Source of the DNA: Pseudomonas sp. P5_109
GTDB lineage: Bacteria > Pseudomonadota > Gammaproteobacteria > Pseudomonadales > Pseudomonadaceae
DNA: 64,000 bases
Assembly: GCF_034009455.1 (NCBI RefSeq)
Contig: NZ_CP125380.1
Span: 1,653,001-1,717,000 of the forward strand
Direction of reading: 5' to 3'
Positions 8,351-16,564 of the stretch are shown here, one piece after another. The notes under the pieces are model-generated. The model had not been told where the DNA came from, searched no databases, and was given only the letters and a program-made list of their open reading frames with translations. Within the stretch, counting starts at the first letter, position 1. Each line of letters opens with the position of its first letter. The position numbers and the translations under genes are program-made.

Positions 8351-9133
8351 CTATTTTACTGCGATGAATCCTCTTTCCATCGAGATATGTTTGTTTCCGT
8401 ATTTATGAAAAAACGGAATAAGTCGTGCTGAACCACTACAGATTTTCTGTAGTAAATCGATGGGGCGTTGCGCCACGGAAGCGATCTCCCACTCCGCGCC
8501 TTTCAAGAATGGAACGCCATAGTGAAAGCTTTCGATCTTTGAGAACCCGATATCGCCCAATGTCTGTTCGATCAGCTCTTTGGAGTGTAAAACGTGTTTT
8601 GACCAGTTGTCAGGGCACCAGCTTTTCCACAGATGGGCACCAACAGCTTCCATGTTGGGCATGGAAAAAAGCAAAGTGCCATTATGTTTCAACGCAGAGA
8701 ATGATTTTTCAAGTATGGGTTTTGGGTCAATGAAGTGCTCCAGTACGCCCCAGTGCACGACCGTGTCATATTGCTGGTCAGAAACCCAGTTACAGATATC
8801 GCCATGGATGAAATTTCCTGAGCATTGATGGACCTCAAACAACTCCTTGACGACCTTCAGGCCCTCATCCGAGAAATCGAGTGCCGTGACGTCTGCGCCC
8901 AACCATTTGTTCATGGCCAGGAGGCGTTTGTTTTCGCCTCCACCACCCATCTCCAGGACGCGAGTTCCCTCGATCGACCCAAGTCTGCCATGTATCAGTT
9001 TGGTGAAAAGACCATTTTTGCCGTAATAAAAGTCTGAATGACTCAGGAGCGAAAGCGAGGATTGCGCAGGTGACCACACACCATCCCAATAGCTTTCATC
9101 CGTGACACTATTGTTTCTCTGTTGTTGCGACAC
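8351..9133 (-). CDS. Class I SAM-dependent methyltransferase
   Basis: The 260-residue protein has the Rossmann-fold methyltransferase motifs: VLEMGGGGENKRLLAMN (motif I, Glu61 and glycines 63-66), ADVTALDFSDEG with the acidic residue that binds the SAM ribose, FIHGDIC, VVHWGVLEHFIDP, and LLFSMPNMEAVG. It methylates an unknown small molecule or lipid-linked substrate. The start is a GTG at 9133 with GGTG upstream, so initiation may be weak. Codon usage and base composition are AT-richer than in the flanking genes, and no partner gene is adjacent, so it looks like an acquired single gene. The fold is certain; the substrate is not. Confidence 0.8.
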   Translation of the reverse strand: MSQQQRNNSVTDESYWDGVWSPAQSSLSLLSHSDFYYGKNGLFTKLIHGRLGSIEGTRVLEMGGGGENKRLLAMNKWLGADVTALDFSDEGLKVVKELFEVHQCSGNFIHGDICNWVSDQQYDTVVHWGVLEHFIDPKPILEKSFSALKHNGTLLFSMPNMEAVGAHLWKSWCPDNWSKHVLHSKELIEQTLGDIGFSKIESFHYGVPFLKGAEWEIASVAQRPIDLLQKICSGSARLIPFFHKYGNKHISMERGFIAVK

Positions 9134-9503
9134 ATATTCACCAAGTGGTTAATTAAATTCTGATGATTAGAATTTTTACTGGCGCGGAAAGTATCACTTT
9201 ATTTCCTGAGTCGGTTGTATCTGTAACATACGGCTATACAAATATAAAGCAATTATTCCAGTATTTTTTTCGGAGTAATCCTACATCTAATACTCTCTAA
9301 CCAGGGTAGTCGCCATATTCCAGGCCGCTGTATCAGATGTATACATATATAGCAGCAGTCGCCTGGAGTTGCCTTGGCTGGTCCTGTGATTTTGGCGACT
9401 TGGCGACTTCCGGGCAGATTGAGCCTCTTCGCGGGCAGCCTGGATTTTTGAACGGCTCAGATCCATTTTTAGCAAACGTGCCCGCGAAGTCAGCGACTCG
9501 GTC
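9134..9503. other. Non-coding gap of 370 bases, AT-rich at its left end
   Basis: Bases 9140-9350 are distinctly AT-rich and should contain the promoter of the methyltransferase gene. The rest has normal composition. A minus-strand open frame (9287-9550) runs out of the DUF899 gene region, but it has no ribosome-binding site and no recognisable family, so I did not call it. It could be a decayed gene remnant. Confidence 0.5.
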
Positions 9504-10244
9504 TCAAGGCTGGCCTCCATGGCAGCAGTTGGACTTGGCCTGTTCCTCATAACGATCGTGATGCCGCACCCACTCCATGATTTCGTCTTCGTTGCGGCCC
9601 TTGGGCGTCAGGTCGAGGTAGTTGTAGGCGCCGACCAGCATGTCCAGGCCACGGGCATAGGTGGAGTAGGTATGGAAAATTTCTCCCGCGTCATTGCGAT
9701 AAAACACACTGAGACCGGGGAGCTCTTCCTCGGAGCCGTCGGTTTTTTCGTAGTTGTACGTAGCCTTTCCGGCGGCGACGTCTTCGGCCCGGGCGGTGAC
9801 GCCAAAGTCGTAGTTGAAATCGCACCCTGCTGACGACACCCAGTCGAACTTCCAGCCCATGCGCCGTTTGAAGGCCTGGAATTCGGCGAGCGGTGCGTGG
9901 GAAACCGCTACCACGGCCACGTCGTGGTGGGCCAGGTGCTGGTTGGCGCCGTCGATGTGATCGCTGAGGTACGAGCAACCGGGGCAGCCCTCGTCCCAGC
10001 CCTCGGCGAACATGAAATGGTAGATGATCAACTGGCTGCGCCCGCCAAACAGGTCCGCCAGTTTCAGTTCGCCGTTGGCCCCCTGGAAGTGGTAGTCCTT
10101 GTCGATTTTCACCCAGGGCAAGGCGCGGCGTTCGGCGCTTAGTTTGTCTCTTTCCTTGGTGAAGGCTTTCTCGCGGGCCAGGTGCTGTTTGCGGGCGGCG
10201 AGCCATTCTTCCCGCGATACGACGGGATGGTTCTCAATGTTCAT
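9504..10244 (-). CDS. DUF899 thioredoxin-like family protein
   Basis: The 246-residue protein matches the DUF899 family: EEWLAARKQHLAREKAFTKERDKL at the start, then LFGGRSQLIIYHFMFAEGWDEGCPGCSYLSDHID and a late SVFYRNDAGEIFHTYSTYARGLD. The Cys87-Pro-Gly-Cys90 pair sits where the thioredoxin active site would be, so a redox role in the cytoplasm is plausible, but family members are uncharacterised. The ATG at 10244 has AGGAG eight bases upstream. The C-terminal extension ending KSNCCHGGQP adds two more cysteines and looks unusual for the family as I remember it. A minus-strand terminator lies 94 bases upstream of the start. Confidence 0.85.
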   Translation of the reverse strand: MNIENHPVVSREEWLAARKQHLAREKAFTKERDKLSAERRALPWVKIDKDYHFQGANGELKLADLFGGRSQLIIYHFMFAEGWDEGCPGCSYLSDHIDGANQHLAHHDVAVVAVSHAPLAEFQAFKRRMGWKFDWVSSAGCDFNYDFGVTARAEDVAAGKATYNYEKTDGSEEELPGLSVFYRNDAGEIFHTYSTYARGLDMLVGAYNYLDLTPKGRNEDEIMEWVRHHDRYEEQAKSNCCHGGQP

Positions 10245-10337
10245 GTTGTTTTCTCCTGCGTGGGGCGGGGAGGTGACTTACAGAGCCTAGTCGTTTGGCT
10301 TGCATGGATTTCGACATGCCGCCGGTCGGTCGTCAGC

Positions 10338-10365
10338 AAAAAGCCCGGCTGAACGGCTGCCGGGA
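10338..10365 (-). terminator. Minus-strand hairpin plus T-run upstream of DUF899 gene
   Basis: Read on the minus strand, CCCGGC and GCCGGG form a six-pair GC stem (10344-10349 with 10359-10364). Five T follow it (A run at 10338-10342 on the + strand). It lies between the DUF899 start (10244) and the + strand gene at 10440. No minus-strand gene ends here, so it may be a leader terminator or the end of a short RNA. Confidence 0.55.
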
Positions 10366-10439
10366 GTGCCGGTCACAACCTGTAAGGCCCGTTCAATTGC
10401 ACGGGCATCAATCAAACGGGCACCGGAGGTTGAATCAGG

Positions 10440-10832
10440 ATGACGACTTACAACTGGGACTTGATTGAGCGCTTGTTGCATGAGGCGCAAAACAGCGCGG
10501 GCCACAGTTTCACGCCGCGGCCTTACGCCGAACAGCATGCCGCGCAGAAGGCCGCGGAAGGCGAGTCGATTGAAAACCTTGATCACCTGAAAACGCTGGC
10601 TGGCGAGTACGAGAAGTTATTGCTGCAGCGTGGCTATATCGAGCCGAGACCGGAGGACGAAGGTGGCACGGGCGCCAATTACATTTTGACGGCGCGGGGT
10701 TCGCGTTTGTTGAGCCTGATCGACAGCAGTATTCCCGGTAATGATCACCCGCGGCAGGTACTGGACGAGCAGGAGGATGCGCTGGATGAGAAGACGTTCG
10801 ATCATGTGGCGTCGAAGGCGCAGATTGCCTGA
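10440..10832 (+). CDS. Conserved hypothetical protein, possibly winged-helix (DUF2513-like)
   Basis: The 130-residue soluble protein begins MTTYNWDLIERLLHEAQNS and has a middle part (LDHLKTLAGEYEKLLLQRGYIEPRPED...YILTARGSRLLSLI). That part looks like a winged helix: a recognition-type helix, a turn and a beta hairpin followed by an L-T-x-x-G motif. This arrangement recalls DUF2513 and other small phage- or plasmid-type regulators, but the match is by eye only. GGAGG lies 11 bases before the ATG. The leader contains a GCCCGT/ACGGGC hairpin at 10387-10406. It stands alone, with a REPIN after it. Confidence 0.65.
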   Translation: MTTYNWDLIERLLHEAQNSAGHSFTPRPYAEQHAAQKAAEGESIENLDHLKTLAGEYEKLLLQRGYIEPRPEDEGGTGANYILTARGSRLLSLIDSSIPGNDHPRQVLDEQEDALDEKTFDHVASKAQIA

Positions 10833-10847
10833 CGCATTGATTCACCC

Positions 10848-10937
10848 TGTGGGAGCGGGCTTGCTCGCGAATGCGGTGTGTCAGACAACCTCTTCATTGA
10901 CTGACACGCCCTCTTCGCGAGCAAGCCCGGTCCCACA
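10848..10937. repeat. REPIN, family A
   Basis: Inverted TGTGGGAGCGGGCTTGCTCG arms flank a middle segment; the right arm carries one G/C change (GCCCGGTCCCACA). It lies between convergent genes. Confidence 0.9.
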
Positions 10938-10954
10938 TTGGTTCTGCGTTGTCC

Positions 10955-11824
10955 TTAGCCTTGTTTTGCCGCTTTCAGGCACTTCAAGTCACTGAAGTCC
11001 TTCCTTACACCTTCGATTTTCTTCAGCAATCGTTCGCGCTGGTTCGGCGTGCTTTCAGCCATCAGGTCCACGAACAGTGAACGCGCCTGGGCTTCGGTGT
11101 TGGCGAAGGCTTGACGATAGGCAGGCGTCCACAAGCTTTCGCGATTGACCAGAAGTGTCTCGATTCGTTGTGGGAATTGTGGACTTTGGCGTTGCGCAAC
11201 GGCTGCGCTGAACTGCTTCTGCCAATGGGCACGGTTGGCAATCCACTGGGTGTTCTGATCGCCCAAGGCGCCGGACCATGTGGTTACCCGTTGTCGTTGG
11301 GTGGTGCTCAGGGGGCCGAGCCAGTCGTTCAGGCGCTTTTCCATGCGATCGCCACGCTCCTTGACCTGCTGGTCGAGGGAGGGCTTGAGGTATACCTCCT
11401 GGCGTTTGCGCTGGTCCTTGGCAAAGGCTTCATTCATATCGGCGACTTGTTTGTCATCCAGCCCTTGCAGCAATTCGATGGCTGAAGGGGTGATTTCCCG
11501 CGCGGTCTCGGCGATCGCCTGTTCCGCTTCGTGGGCGCGGGCCTGCAAGGCGGCATCGCTGACCTGATTGGTGGCGATCATGGTTTGCAGACGGTCCAGC
11601 CACTCGAGGTAGCCGGGCAATTGGGTGGTGCAGTGCCAACTCAGGTGTTCCTTCAGGCGCTCGTCCAGCCAGCTTTTTTGCTCGCCGTTCATGTCCAGGT
11701 AGTCGCTGAGTGTCCACGGGATAATCACGTCGAGGTTGCGATAAGCCAGGCCCATGCGGCTGCACGCGCCGAGGGCGAGGGAAACGCTCAGCACAATGAC
11801 GATATGTTTGAACCAGCGGGACAT
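10955..11824 (-). CDS. DUF6279 family lipoprotein
   Basis: The 289-residue protein has a lipoprotein signal (MSRWFKHIVIVLSVSLALGAC, with the lipobox LGAC). It is followed by SRMGLAYRNLDVIIPWTLSDYLDMNGEQKSWLDERLKEHLSWHC, the pattern of the DUF6279 lipoproteins of pseudomonads. The rest is helical and charged. It should sit on the periplasmic face of the inner or outer membrane; the residue after the lipidated cysteine is serine, which favours outer-membrane sorting by the usual rule. Function is unknown. AAGGA lies eight bases before the ATG. Confidence 0.85.
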   Translation of the reverse strand: MSRWFKHIVIVLSVSLALGACSRMGLAYRNLDVIIPWTLSDYLDMNGEQKSWLDERLKEHLSWHCTTQLPGYLEWLDRLQTMIATNQVSDAALQARAHEAEQAIAETAREITPSAIELLQGLDDKQVADMNEAFAKDQRKRQEVYLKPSLDQQVKERGDRMEKRLNDWLGPLSTTQRQRVTTWSGALGDQNTQWIANRAHWQKQFSAAVAQRQSPQFPQRIETLLVNRESLWTPAYRQAFANTEAQARSLFVDLMAESTPNQRERLLKKIEGVRKDFSDLKCLKAAKQG

Positions 11825-11901
11825 GGGCGAATCCTTGCGAAAACCAGTCTTCGGGGTCTGATTTACATGTGAACCCAGGAGGAGCCCGGCAGTTCAGCCG
11901 A

Positions 11902-12624
11902 TCAATAAAACGCGTGTTCGGCCTTGAGCGTCACCAGTCCGTCGCATTGGCTGTTGTGCCCGGCATAGGCCGAGCAACCGCTGCCGCTCAGGCTGGAGTC
12001 ACTGTAGATCAGGTCGAGGTCGATGCCCATGAACGGACGGGACAATTTCAGCGACCAATCGGTAAAACTGCCTACATATCCGCCATCCACCGCCACCGGT
12101 GTGTTGAATTGATGGCTGGTGTATTTCAGGCTGATGCCGACACCGAACGGTTGATTGCCGCTCAAATCGGCGAACAGGGTGTTGTTCTGTTTGTCCGGGT
12201 CATTGCTGAAGGCGATGCCGAAACGGCTGCCGAGCAAGGTCAGGCCGCCGAACAGTTCCTGGCTGTCGGGGGTCGTCACTTCGGGGTAGCTGTAGCGGAT
12301 CAGGCCCACTTCGTAGCCGAGGCTTTGGTCGAAAGGCTGTTTAAAACCCATGTAGGAATCGATCTCGAGGTTTTTCCCCGGGCTGATACCCATGCTGGGC
12401 GACCATTGGCCCACGTAGAAACCGCTGTCGTGGCTCAGGTCCAGGCCACCGTGGAACGAGCCGACAGCCGAAGGTTTAACCAGCCCTTGGGCCATGCTGC
12501 GGGTGGGGGTGGTGCCGAGCTTGAGGTCGAAGTCCCCCAGTTCGCGCTGGAAGATCTGGGCGTGTGCTACAGAGCAGGCCAACAGGCTGCCGAGCAAGGC
12601 CGATAAGCAGGAAGGTTTGAACAT
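11902..12624 (-). CDS. TorF-family putative porin
   Basis: The 240-residue protein has a signal peptide (MFKPSCLSALLGSLLACSVAHA). It then shows a series of alternating, aromatic-bounded beta strands, with motifs such as GGLDLSHDSGFYVGQWSPSMG, EIDSYMGFKQ and GYEVGLIRYSYP, and a C-terminal phenylalanine-tyrosine (EHAFY), as expected of an outer-membrane beta barrel. This matches the Gcw_chp/TorF porin family. It probably forms a small channel of unknown selectivity. GGAG lies six bases before the ATG. The gene is separated by 77 bases from the lipoprotein gene on the same strand and may be co-transcribed with it. Confidence 0.82.
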   Translation of the reverse strand: MFKPSCLSALLGSLLACSVAHAQIFQRELGDFDLKLGTTPTRSMAQGLVKPSAVGSFHGGLDLSHDSGFYVGQWSPSMGISPGKNLEIDSYMGFKQPFDQSLGYEVGLIRYSYPEVTTPDSQELFGGLTLLGSRFGIAFSNDPDKQNNTLFADLSGNQPFGVGISLKYTSHQFNTPVAVDGGYVGSFTDWSLKLSRPFMGIDLDLIYSDSSLSGSGCSAYAGHNSQCDGLVTLKAEHAFY

Positions 12625-12829
12625 GCGTCACTCCATGAACAGCGAGGGCAGGCTGGCAGGCCCGCTGGAACGCTTGATCCAGACGCGTGCAAGGATACCG
12701 GCGAATGATTGGCAGCGAAGGCCGTTCGTCGATTTTCACAGGATTTGAAAGAGTAGCGGGAAGATACGAGGGTTCCAGTCCAAGCGCTTCGAAGCTCAAA
12801 GCGCTTTGGGACCAGGTGACGCGAGGGGG

Positions 12830-13018
12830 TTACTTTTTGCCCAGGGTGATCTGCTTGGACGGGCCGAACGTCTGGCCGCTGACGCCTTTGGCAATTTGCT
12901 GGATTTCACCGCCGGACTTGAGGAACGCTGCGATCTGGCTGTTGATAGATTCGCTGGTTTCGACGGCTGGAGCTGGCTTTGCTTTGCTGGTGGATGCTTT
13001 TACGCGCATGGCGGCCAT
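12830..13018 (-). CDS. Small conserved protein of 62 residues
   Basis: The frame encodes MAAMRVKASTSKAKPAPAV, a basic, proline- and alanine-rich arm. A compact segment (SINSQIAAFLKSGGEIQQIAKGVSGQTF) and a lysine-rich tail follow. Proteins of this look occur widely in Pseudomonas, and the positively charged ends suggest nucleic-acid binding, but I do not know a characterised homologue. Two in-frame ATG codons (13018 and 13009) are possible starts; ACAGGT just upstream fits neither spacing perfectly. It is divergent from the CvfB-like gene. I judge it real because the protein is well formed and sits in a gap with no other gene. Confidence 0.65.
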   Translation of the reverse strand: MAAMRVKASTSKAKPAPAVETSESINSQIAAFLKSGGEIQQIAKGVSGQTFGPSKQITLGKK

Positions 13019-13369
13019 TAACCTGTAGAAAATTAACTTGGCCAGGCATCGTACAGGAATTACCTGATAATTGCTTGGCAAATATCCCCTCGGCATATTC
13101 TTGAGGGTGGGGTAATCAGGCATAGGCCAATATTCGAAATAGGCGTCTAAGCCGCTGTTTTAACTAAGAACATTGCCTGGAAAAATACCGCGTTACGCTT
13201 GCCTGGGTATGGCGTAAATGCCCGGATCGGTCTGACGAGCGGCCAGACGGGCGTTGAAAACCCCGGAAAAGTAAGGCCTTCAGAGGATTTTCGCGCGCCA
13301 CCGGGCCGGGTGCCAAACGCGGCGCTTAAAACCGGGTAGAATGCCGCCCACGCAATGAGGGTATTGGAC
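13019..13369. other. Divergent promoter gap of 351 bases
   Basis: This stretch separates the small basic-protein gene (-) from the CvfB-like gene (+). A TAGAAT hexamer at 13337-13342 could be the -10 element for the latter. I saw no convincing open frame, repeat or terminator in it; the open frame at 13147-13371 (-) has no gene-like features. Confidence 0.4.
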
Positions 13370-14206
13370 ATGGCTTTAGTCGGGCGTTACAACAGTTTGC
13401 AAGTGGTTAAACACACTAACTTCGGTTTATATCTGGACGGTGGCGCGGATGGCGAAATCCTTCTGCCTAATCGTTATATTCCAAAAGATATTCCTAGCGA
13501 AGATGAAGACTGGCTCAACGTTTTTATTTATCTGGACAGCGATGACAAACTCATCGCAACTACCGAAAAACCGAAAGTTCAAGTCGGTGAATTCGCCAGT
13601 TTGAAAGTTGTTGAAGTCAACAGCATCGGCGTATTCCTGGACTGGGGTTTGCCGAAAGACCTGTTGCTGCCGTTCTCCGAAGAGAAGCGCCAGATGACGG
13701 CGGGCGAGTATGTGGTGGTGCACGTCTATCTCGACAAACACACCCGTCGCATCACGGCGACCGCGCGTCTGGATCGCTATCTGGACAAGACCCCGGCCAA
13801 CTACACCGCGGGCCAGGAAGTGGATTTGCTGGTGGCCGAAGCCACGGACATGGGCTTCAAGGCCATCATCAACAACAAGCATTGGGGCCTGATCCACAAG
13901 AACGAAATCTTCAAGTTCATGCGCGCCGGTAAAGAGGAGAAGGGCTTCATCAAGGAAGTTCGCGCCGACGGCAAGATCAGCCTGAGCCTGCAACCGGTTG
14001 GTCAGGAAGCGGCCACCAGCCTGAACTCGAAGATCCTCGCCAAGTTGCGTGAAAACAACGGCAGCCTGGCGGTGAGCGACAAGAGCGATCCGGCGCTGAT
14101 CAGCAGCCTGTTTGGTGTCAGCAAGGGCAACTTCAAGAAGGCTATCGGTGCGTTGTACAAGAATGGCCAGATTGTCATTCATGCCGATCGCATCGAACTT
14201 AGTTGA
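13370..14206 (+). CDS. CvfB-family S1 RNA-binding protein
   Basis: The 278-residue protein consists of repeated S1-like OB folds: GRYNSLQVVKHTNFGLYLDGG at the start, VGEFASLKVVEVNSIGVFLDWGLPKDLLLPFSEE in the second, and AGQEVDLLVAEATDMGFKAIINNKHWGLIHKNEIF in the third. A C-terminal winged helix follows (SSLFGVSKGNFKKAIGALYKNGQIVI). This is the architecture of CvfB/YitL proteins, cytosolic RNA-binding regulators that affect virulence and translation in other bacteria. The start at 13370 (MALVGRY) is preferred to the ATG at 13355, because GAGG lies nine bases before it. Codon use near the start is AT-richer than later, a common feature of well-translated genes. Confidence 0.88.
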   Translation: MALVGRYNSLQVVKHTNFGLYLDGGADGEILLPNRYIPKDIPSEDEDWLNVFIYLDSDDKLIATTEKPKVQVGEFASLKVVEVNSIGVFLDWGLPKDLLLPFSEEKRQMTAGEYVVVHVYLDKHTRRITATARLDRYLDKTPANYTAGQEVDLLVAEATDMGFKAIINNKHWGLIHKNEIFKFMRAGKEEKGFIKEVRADGKISLSLQPVGQEAATSLNSKILAKLRENNGSLAVSDKSDPALISSLFGVSKGNFKKAIGALYKNGQIVIHADRIELS

Positions 14207-14401
14207 TGCCCTGGCCGTACAGGGGGCCAGGATGGCGCTAGCAGAGAAGTAGAGGTCTCTGGCAGGCGGCATTTTCTGGCCTTCTGGTTAATAATCGACA
14301 ACAGGATTTTTCGCCCCGGCGTTTTCTTTTCAACGAGAAGGCCAGGGCTTTGCTTTTACTGCCGAGTCTTTTGCCATGGATTGTGTCTTCGAGGTGTTCC
14401 G

Positions 14402-15334
14402 GTGAGCGCCACCCGGCGCAGTGCCGACGGGTTTGCCCTGCAGGTGATGATCGGGTTGTGCCTGGTCTGGGGCGTGCAGCAGGTGATGATCAAGTGGGCG
14501 GCGGCCGATATTGCGCCGGTGATGCAGGCGGCCGGACGTTCCGGTATGTCGGCGTTGCTGGTCGGGCTGCTGATCTGCTGGAAGGGTGGCTGGAATCAGG
14601 TGGGGACGACCTGGCGCGGCGGTCTGCTGGCCGGTGCCTTGTTCGGCCTGGAGTTCTTCTTCATTTCCGAAGGCCTGCAACTGACTACGGCGGCGCACAT
14701 GTCGGTGTTCCTCTACACCGCGCCGATCTTCACCGCACTGGGTGTGCACTGGTTGTTGCCCAGTGAGCGTTTGCGACCCTTGCAATGGCTGGGCATTGCC
14801 CTGGCTTTTGTCGGGATTGCCATCGCGTTTGCCGGTGGGGTGTCCTGGGACAATCTTGATTACCGCATGTTGCTGGGCGATGCCCTGGGGGTGCTGGCGG
14901 GCGCGGCTTGGGGCGCGACCACGGTGGTGGTGCGCGCCTCGCGCCTGTCTGAAGCGCCGGTAACCCTGACGTTGTTCTATCAGTTGATTGTCGGTTTCTT
15001 CGGTTTATTGTTGATCGCGCTGCTCAGCGGCCAGATCAGCCATGTCAGCCTGACCACCGTGGCGGTGACCAGTGTGCTGTTTCAGGGTGTGGTCGTGTCG
15101 TTTTTCAGTTACCTGATCTGGTTCTGGCTGCTGCGCCGTTACCTGGCGGCCAACCTCGCGGTGTTTTCGTTCATGACGCCGTTGTTCGGCGTCACGTTCG
15201 GTGTGGTGCTGCTCGGCGAGGAACTGAGCCTGAACTTCGTCATCGGCGCAGTGCTGGTGTTGGCGGGCATCACTTTTGTCAGCGCCGAGCAGTGGTTGCG
15301 CCGTCGTTTGCGCAAAGCCCTCGGGCAGCACTGA
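14402..15334 (+). CDS. EamA-family (drug/metabolite) transporter
   Basis: The 310-residue hydrophobic protein has two EamA repeats with about ten membrane helices. The first repeat begins LQVMIGLCLVWGVQQVMIKWAAADIAPVMQAAGRSG; the second has GDALGVLAGAAWGATTVVVRAS and ends with GVTFGVVLLGEELSLNFVIGAVLVLAGI, the usual signature near the last helix. It is an inner-membrane transporter of unknown metabolite. The GTG at 14402 is chosen because GAGG lies seven bases upstream. Its 3' end overlaps the 3' end of the convergent MFS gene by 56 bases, so both last codon stretches are coding on opposite strands. Confidence 0.82.
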   Translation: MSATRRSADGFALQVMIGLCLVWGVQQVMIKWAAADIAPVMQAAGRSGMSALLVGLLICWKGGWNQVGTTWRGGLLAGALFGLEFFFISEGLQLTTAAHMSVFLYTAPIFTALGVHWLLPSERLRPLQWLGIALAFVGIAIAFAGGVSWDNLDYRMLLGDALGVLAGAAWGATTVVVRASRLSEAPVTLTLFYQLIVGFFGLLLIALLSGQISHVSLTTVAVTSVLFQGVVVSFFSYLIWFWLLRRYLAANLAVFSFMTPLFGVTFGVVLLGEELSLNFVIGAVLVLAGITFVSAEQWLRRRLRKALGQH

Positions 15335-16460
15335 CCGGCGCGAACAACAGGGCGCCGGCGATCAGCAAGCCGCAGCCAGCGACCACCAGTGCCGGCTGCA
15401 GACCGCCACTGAAATGACTGCTCAACGCCGCCAGCAATGGCCCGCTGAGCTGGCCCACGGCGAAGCAGGCCGTCAGCAGTCCGGCATTGCGCTGGGTGGC
15501 GTGGGGCGCGAGTTCCCGGGAACGCTGCATCACCAGTTGCATGCAGGCCAGGAACGGCGTCCCACACAGGACCACACCCAGCGCCAGGCCCGGCCCATTG
15601 CCCAGCAGGCAGGCGAATACACCAGCGGCTTGCAGCCATAAGGTCGCCATCAGCCAGTGATGCGTAGCGCCGGGTTTTTGCCGACGCAGACTCACCAGCA
15701 CCACGCCGATTGCCGCCGCCAGGCCAAAGCACGGCCAGAACAGGTCAGCCTGCCATTGGCCATGGAACTGCGCGTTGGCCATTTGCGACAGAAAGGTCGC
15801 CGGGATGATGTAGCCCAAACCGTACAAGGCATAGATCCAGCCCAGGCGACCGATGCCTTGGGCGCCCGACGCACTGGCGCTGGGCGCGGCGGTCGCGGTT
15901 GCGCCCGGTTGTGGCAGGAATGGCAGAATCGCCAACAGCATCGCCAGCGCCACGGCGGCGTATACCAGCCACAAGATAGCGGAAGTCTGGCCCAGCAGAT
16001 TCGAGCCCAGGGCCAACAAACCGGTCAGAAAAATCCCCAAACCCGGTCCGGCGAAGACCAGGGCGCCAAGCCGGGGGCGCCCGGCCGCTGCCGCGAGCGG
16101 TTGGCTCAATGCGGTGATCATCACCAGCACCCAGGCGCTGGCCACCCCGGTACCGAAGCGCAGCAGCAGGTGCGACCAGAAGCCATTGGCCCAGAACGAC
16201 GCCAGGGTCAGCAGCACGCAGAGCCACAACCCACCCAGCAGGCGCCGACGCACCTGCGCGGGCCGCCGGGAAAACATGGCGTCCACCGCACCGATGAAAT
16301 AGCCGAGGTAGTTGGCGGCGGCAATCAGCCCGGCGGCGGTCAGGTCGATCTGGCCTTCGCTGAGCAGGTGTGGCAGTTGCGGTGTCAGGGCAAAACGACC
16401 GATACCCATGGCCATCATCAGGGCAACGAAACTGGCGGATAAGCGAATCAGGGGAGACAT
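15279..16460 (-). CDS. YbfB/YjiJ-family MFS transporter
   Basis: The 393-residue protein has about twelve hydrophobic segments. Its N-terminus (SASFVALMMAMGIGRFALTPQLPHLLSEGQIDLTAAGLIAAANYLGYFIGA) is characteristic of the YbfB/YjiJ branch of the major facilitator superfamily, whose substrates are not established. It probably exports small molecules across the inner membrane. It is divergent from the LysR regulator gene at 16565, with 104 bases between them, so that regulator is the likely controller. The 3' end overlaps the convergent EamA gene. Confidence 0.85.
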   Translation of the reverse strand: MSPLIRLSASFVALMMAMGIGRFALTPQLPHLLSEGQIDLTAAGLIAAANYLGYFIGAVDAMFSRRPAQVRRRLLGGLWLCVLLTLASFWANGFWSHLLLRFGTGVASAWVLVMITALSQPLAAAAGRPRLGALVFAGPGLGIFLTGLLALGSNLLGQTSAILWLVYAAVALAMLLAILPFLPQPGATATAAPSASASGAQGIGRLGWIYALYGLGYIIPATFLSQMANAQFHGQWQADLFWPCFGLAAAIGVVLVSLRRQKPGATHHWLMATLWLQAAGVFACLLGNGPGLALGVVLCGTPFLACMQLVMQRSRELAPHATQRNAGLLTACFAVGQLSGPLLAALSSHFSGGLQPALVVAGCGLLIAGALLFAPVSAARGLCANDGATTARR

Positions 16461-16564
16461 GGTCTGGATTCCGTCTGGAGGATCAATGACCGTCAGGCTA
16501 GGACTGATTGACTTTCTTTAAAAATGAATAATAGTGAGTAACTTGTTCTTTTTTGGAGAATGTC

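Noticed and set aside
9287..9550. Minus-strand open frame of 87 codons beyond the DUF899 gene
   Set aside because: No ribosome-binding site, overlaps the end of the DUF899 gene in another frame, and no family is recognisable. Mentioned only as a possible remnant.
12776..12812. CCAAGCGCTT / AAAGCGCTTTGG inverted repeat as terminator of the small basic-protein gene
   Set aside because: Imperfect pairing with a bulge and no T tract on either strand; not reliable enough to list as a feature.
13147..13371. Minus-strand open frame of 74 codons in the CvfB promoter gap
   Set aside because: It overlaps the CvfB start region and shows no gene-like features.
14209..14232. CCTGGCC / GGCCAGG hairpin after the CvfB-like gene
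   Set aside because: A stem is possible but there is no T run, so a terminator call is not supported.
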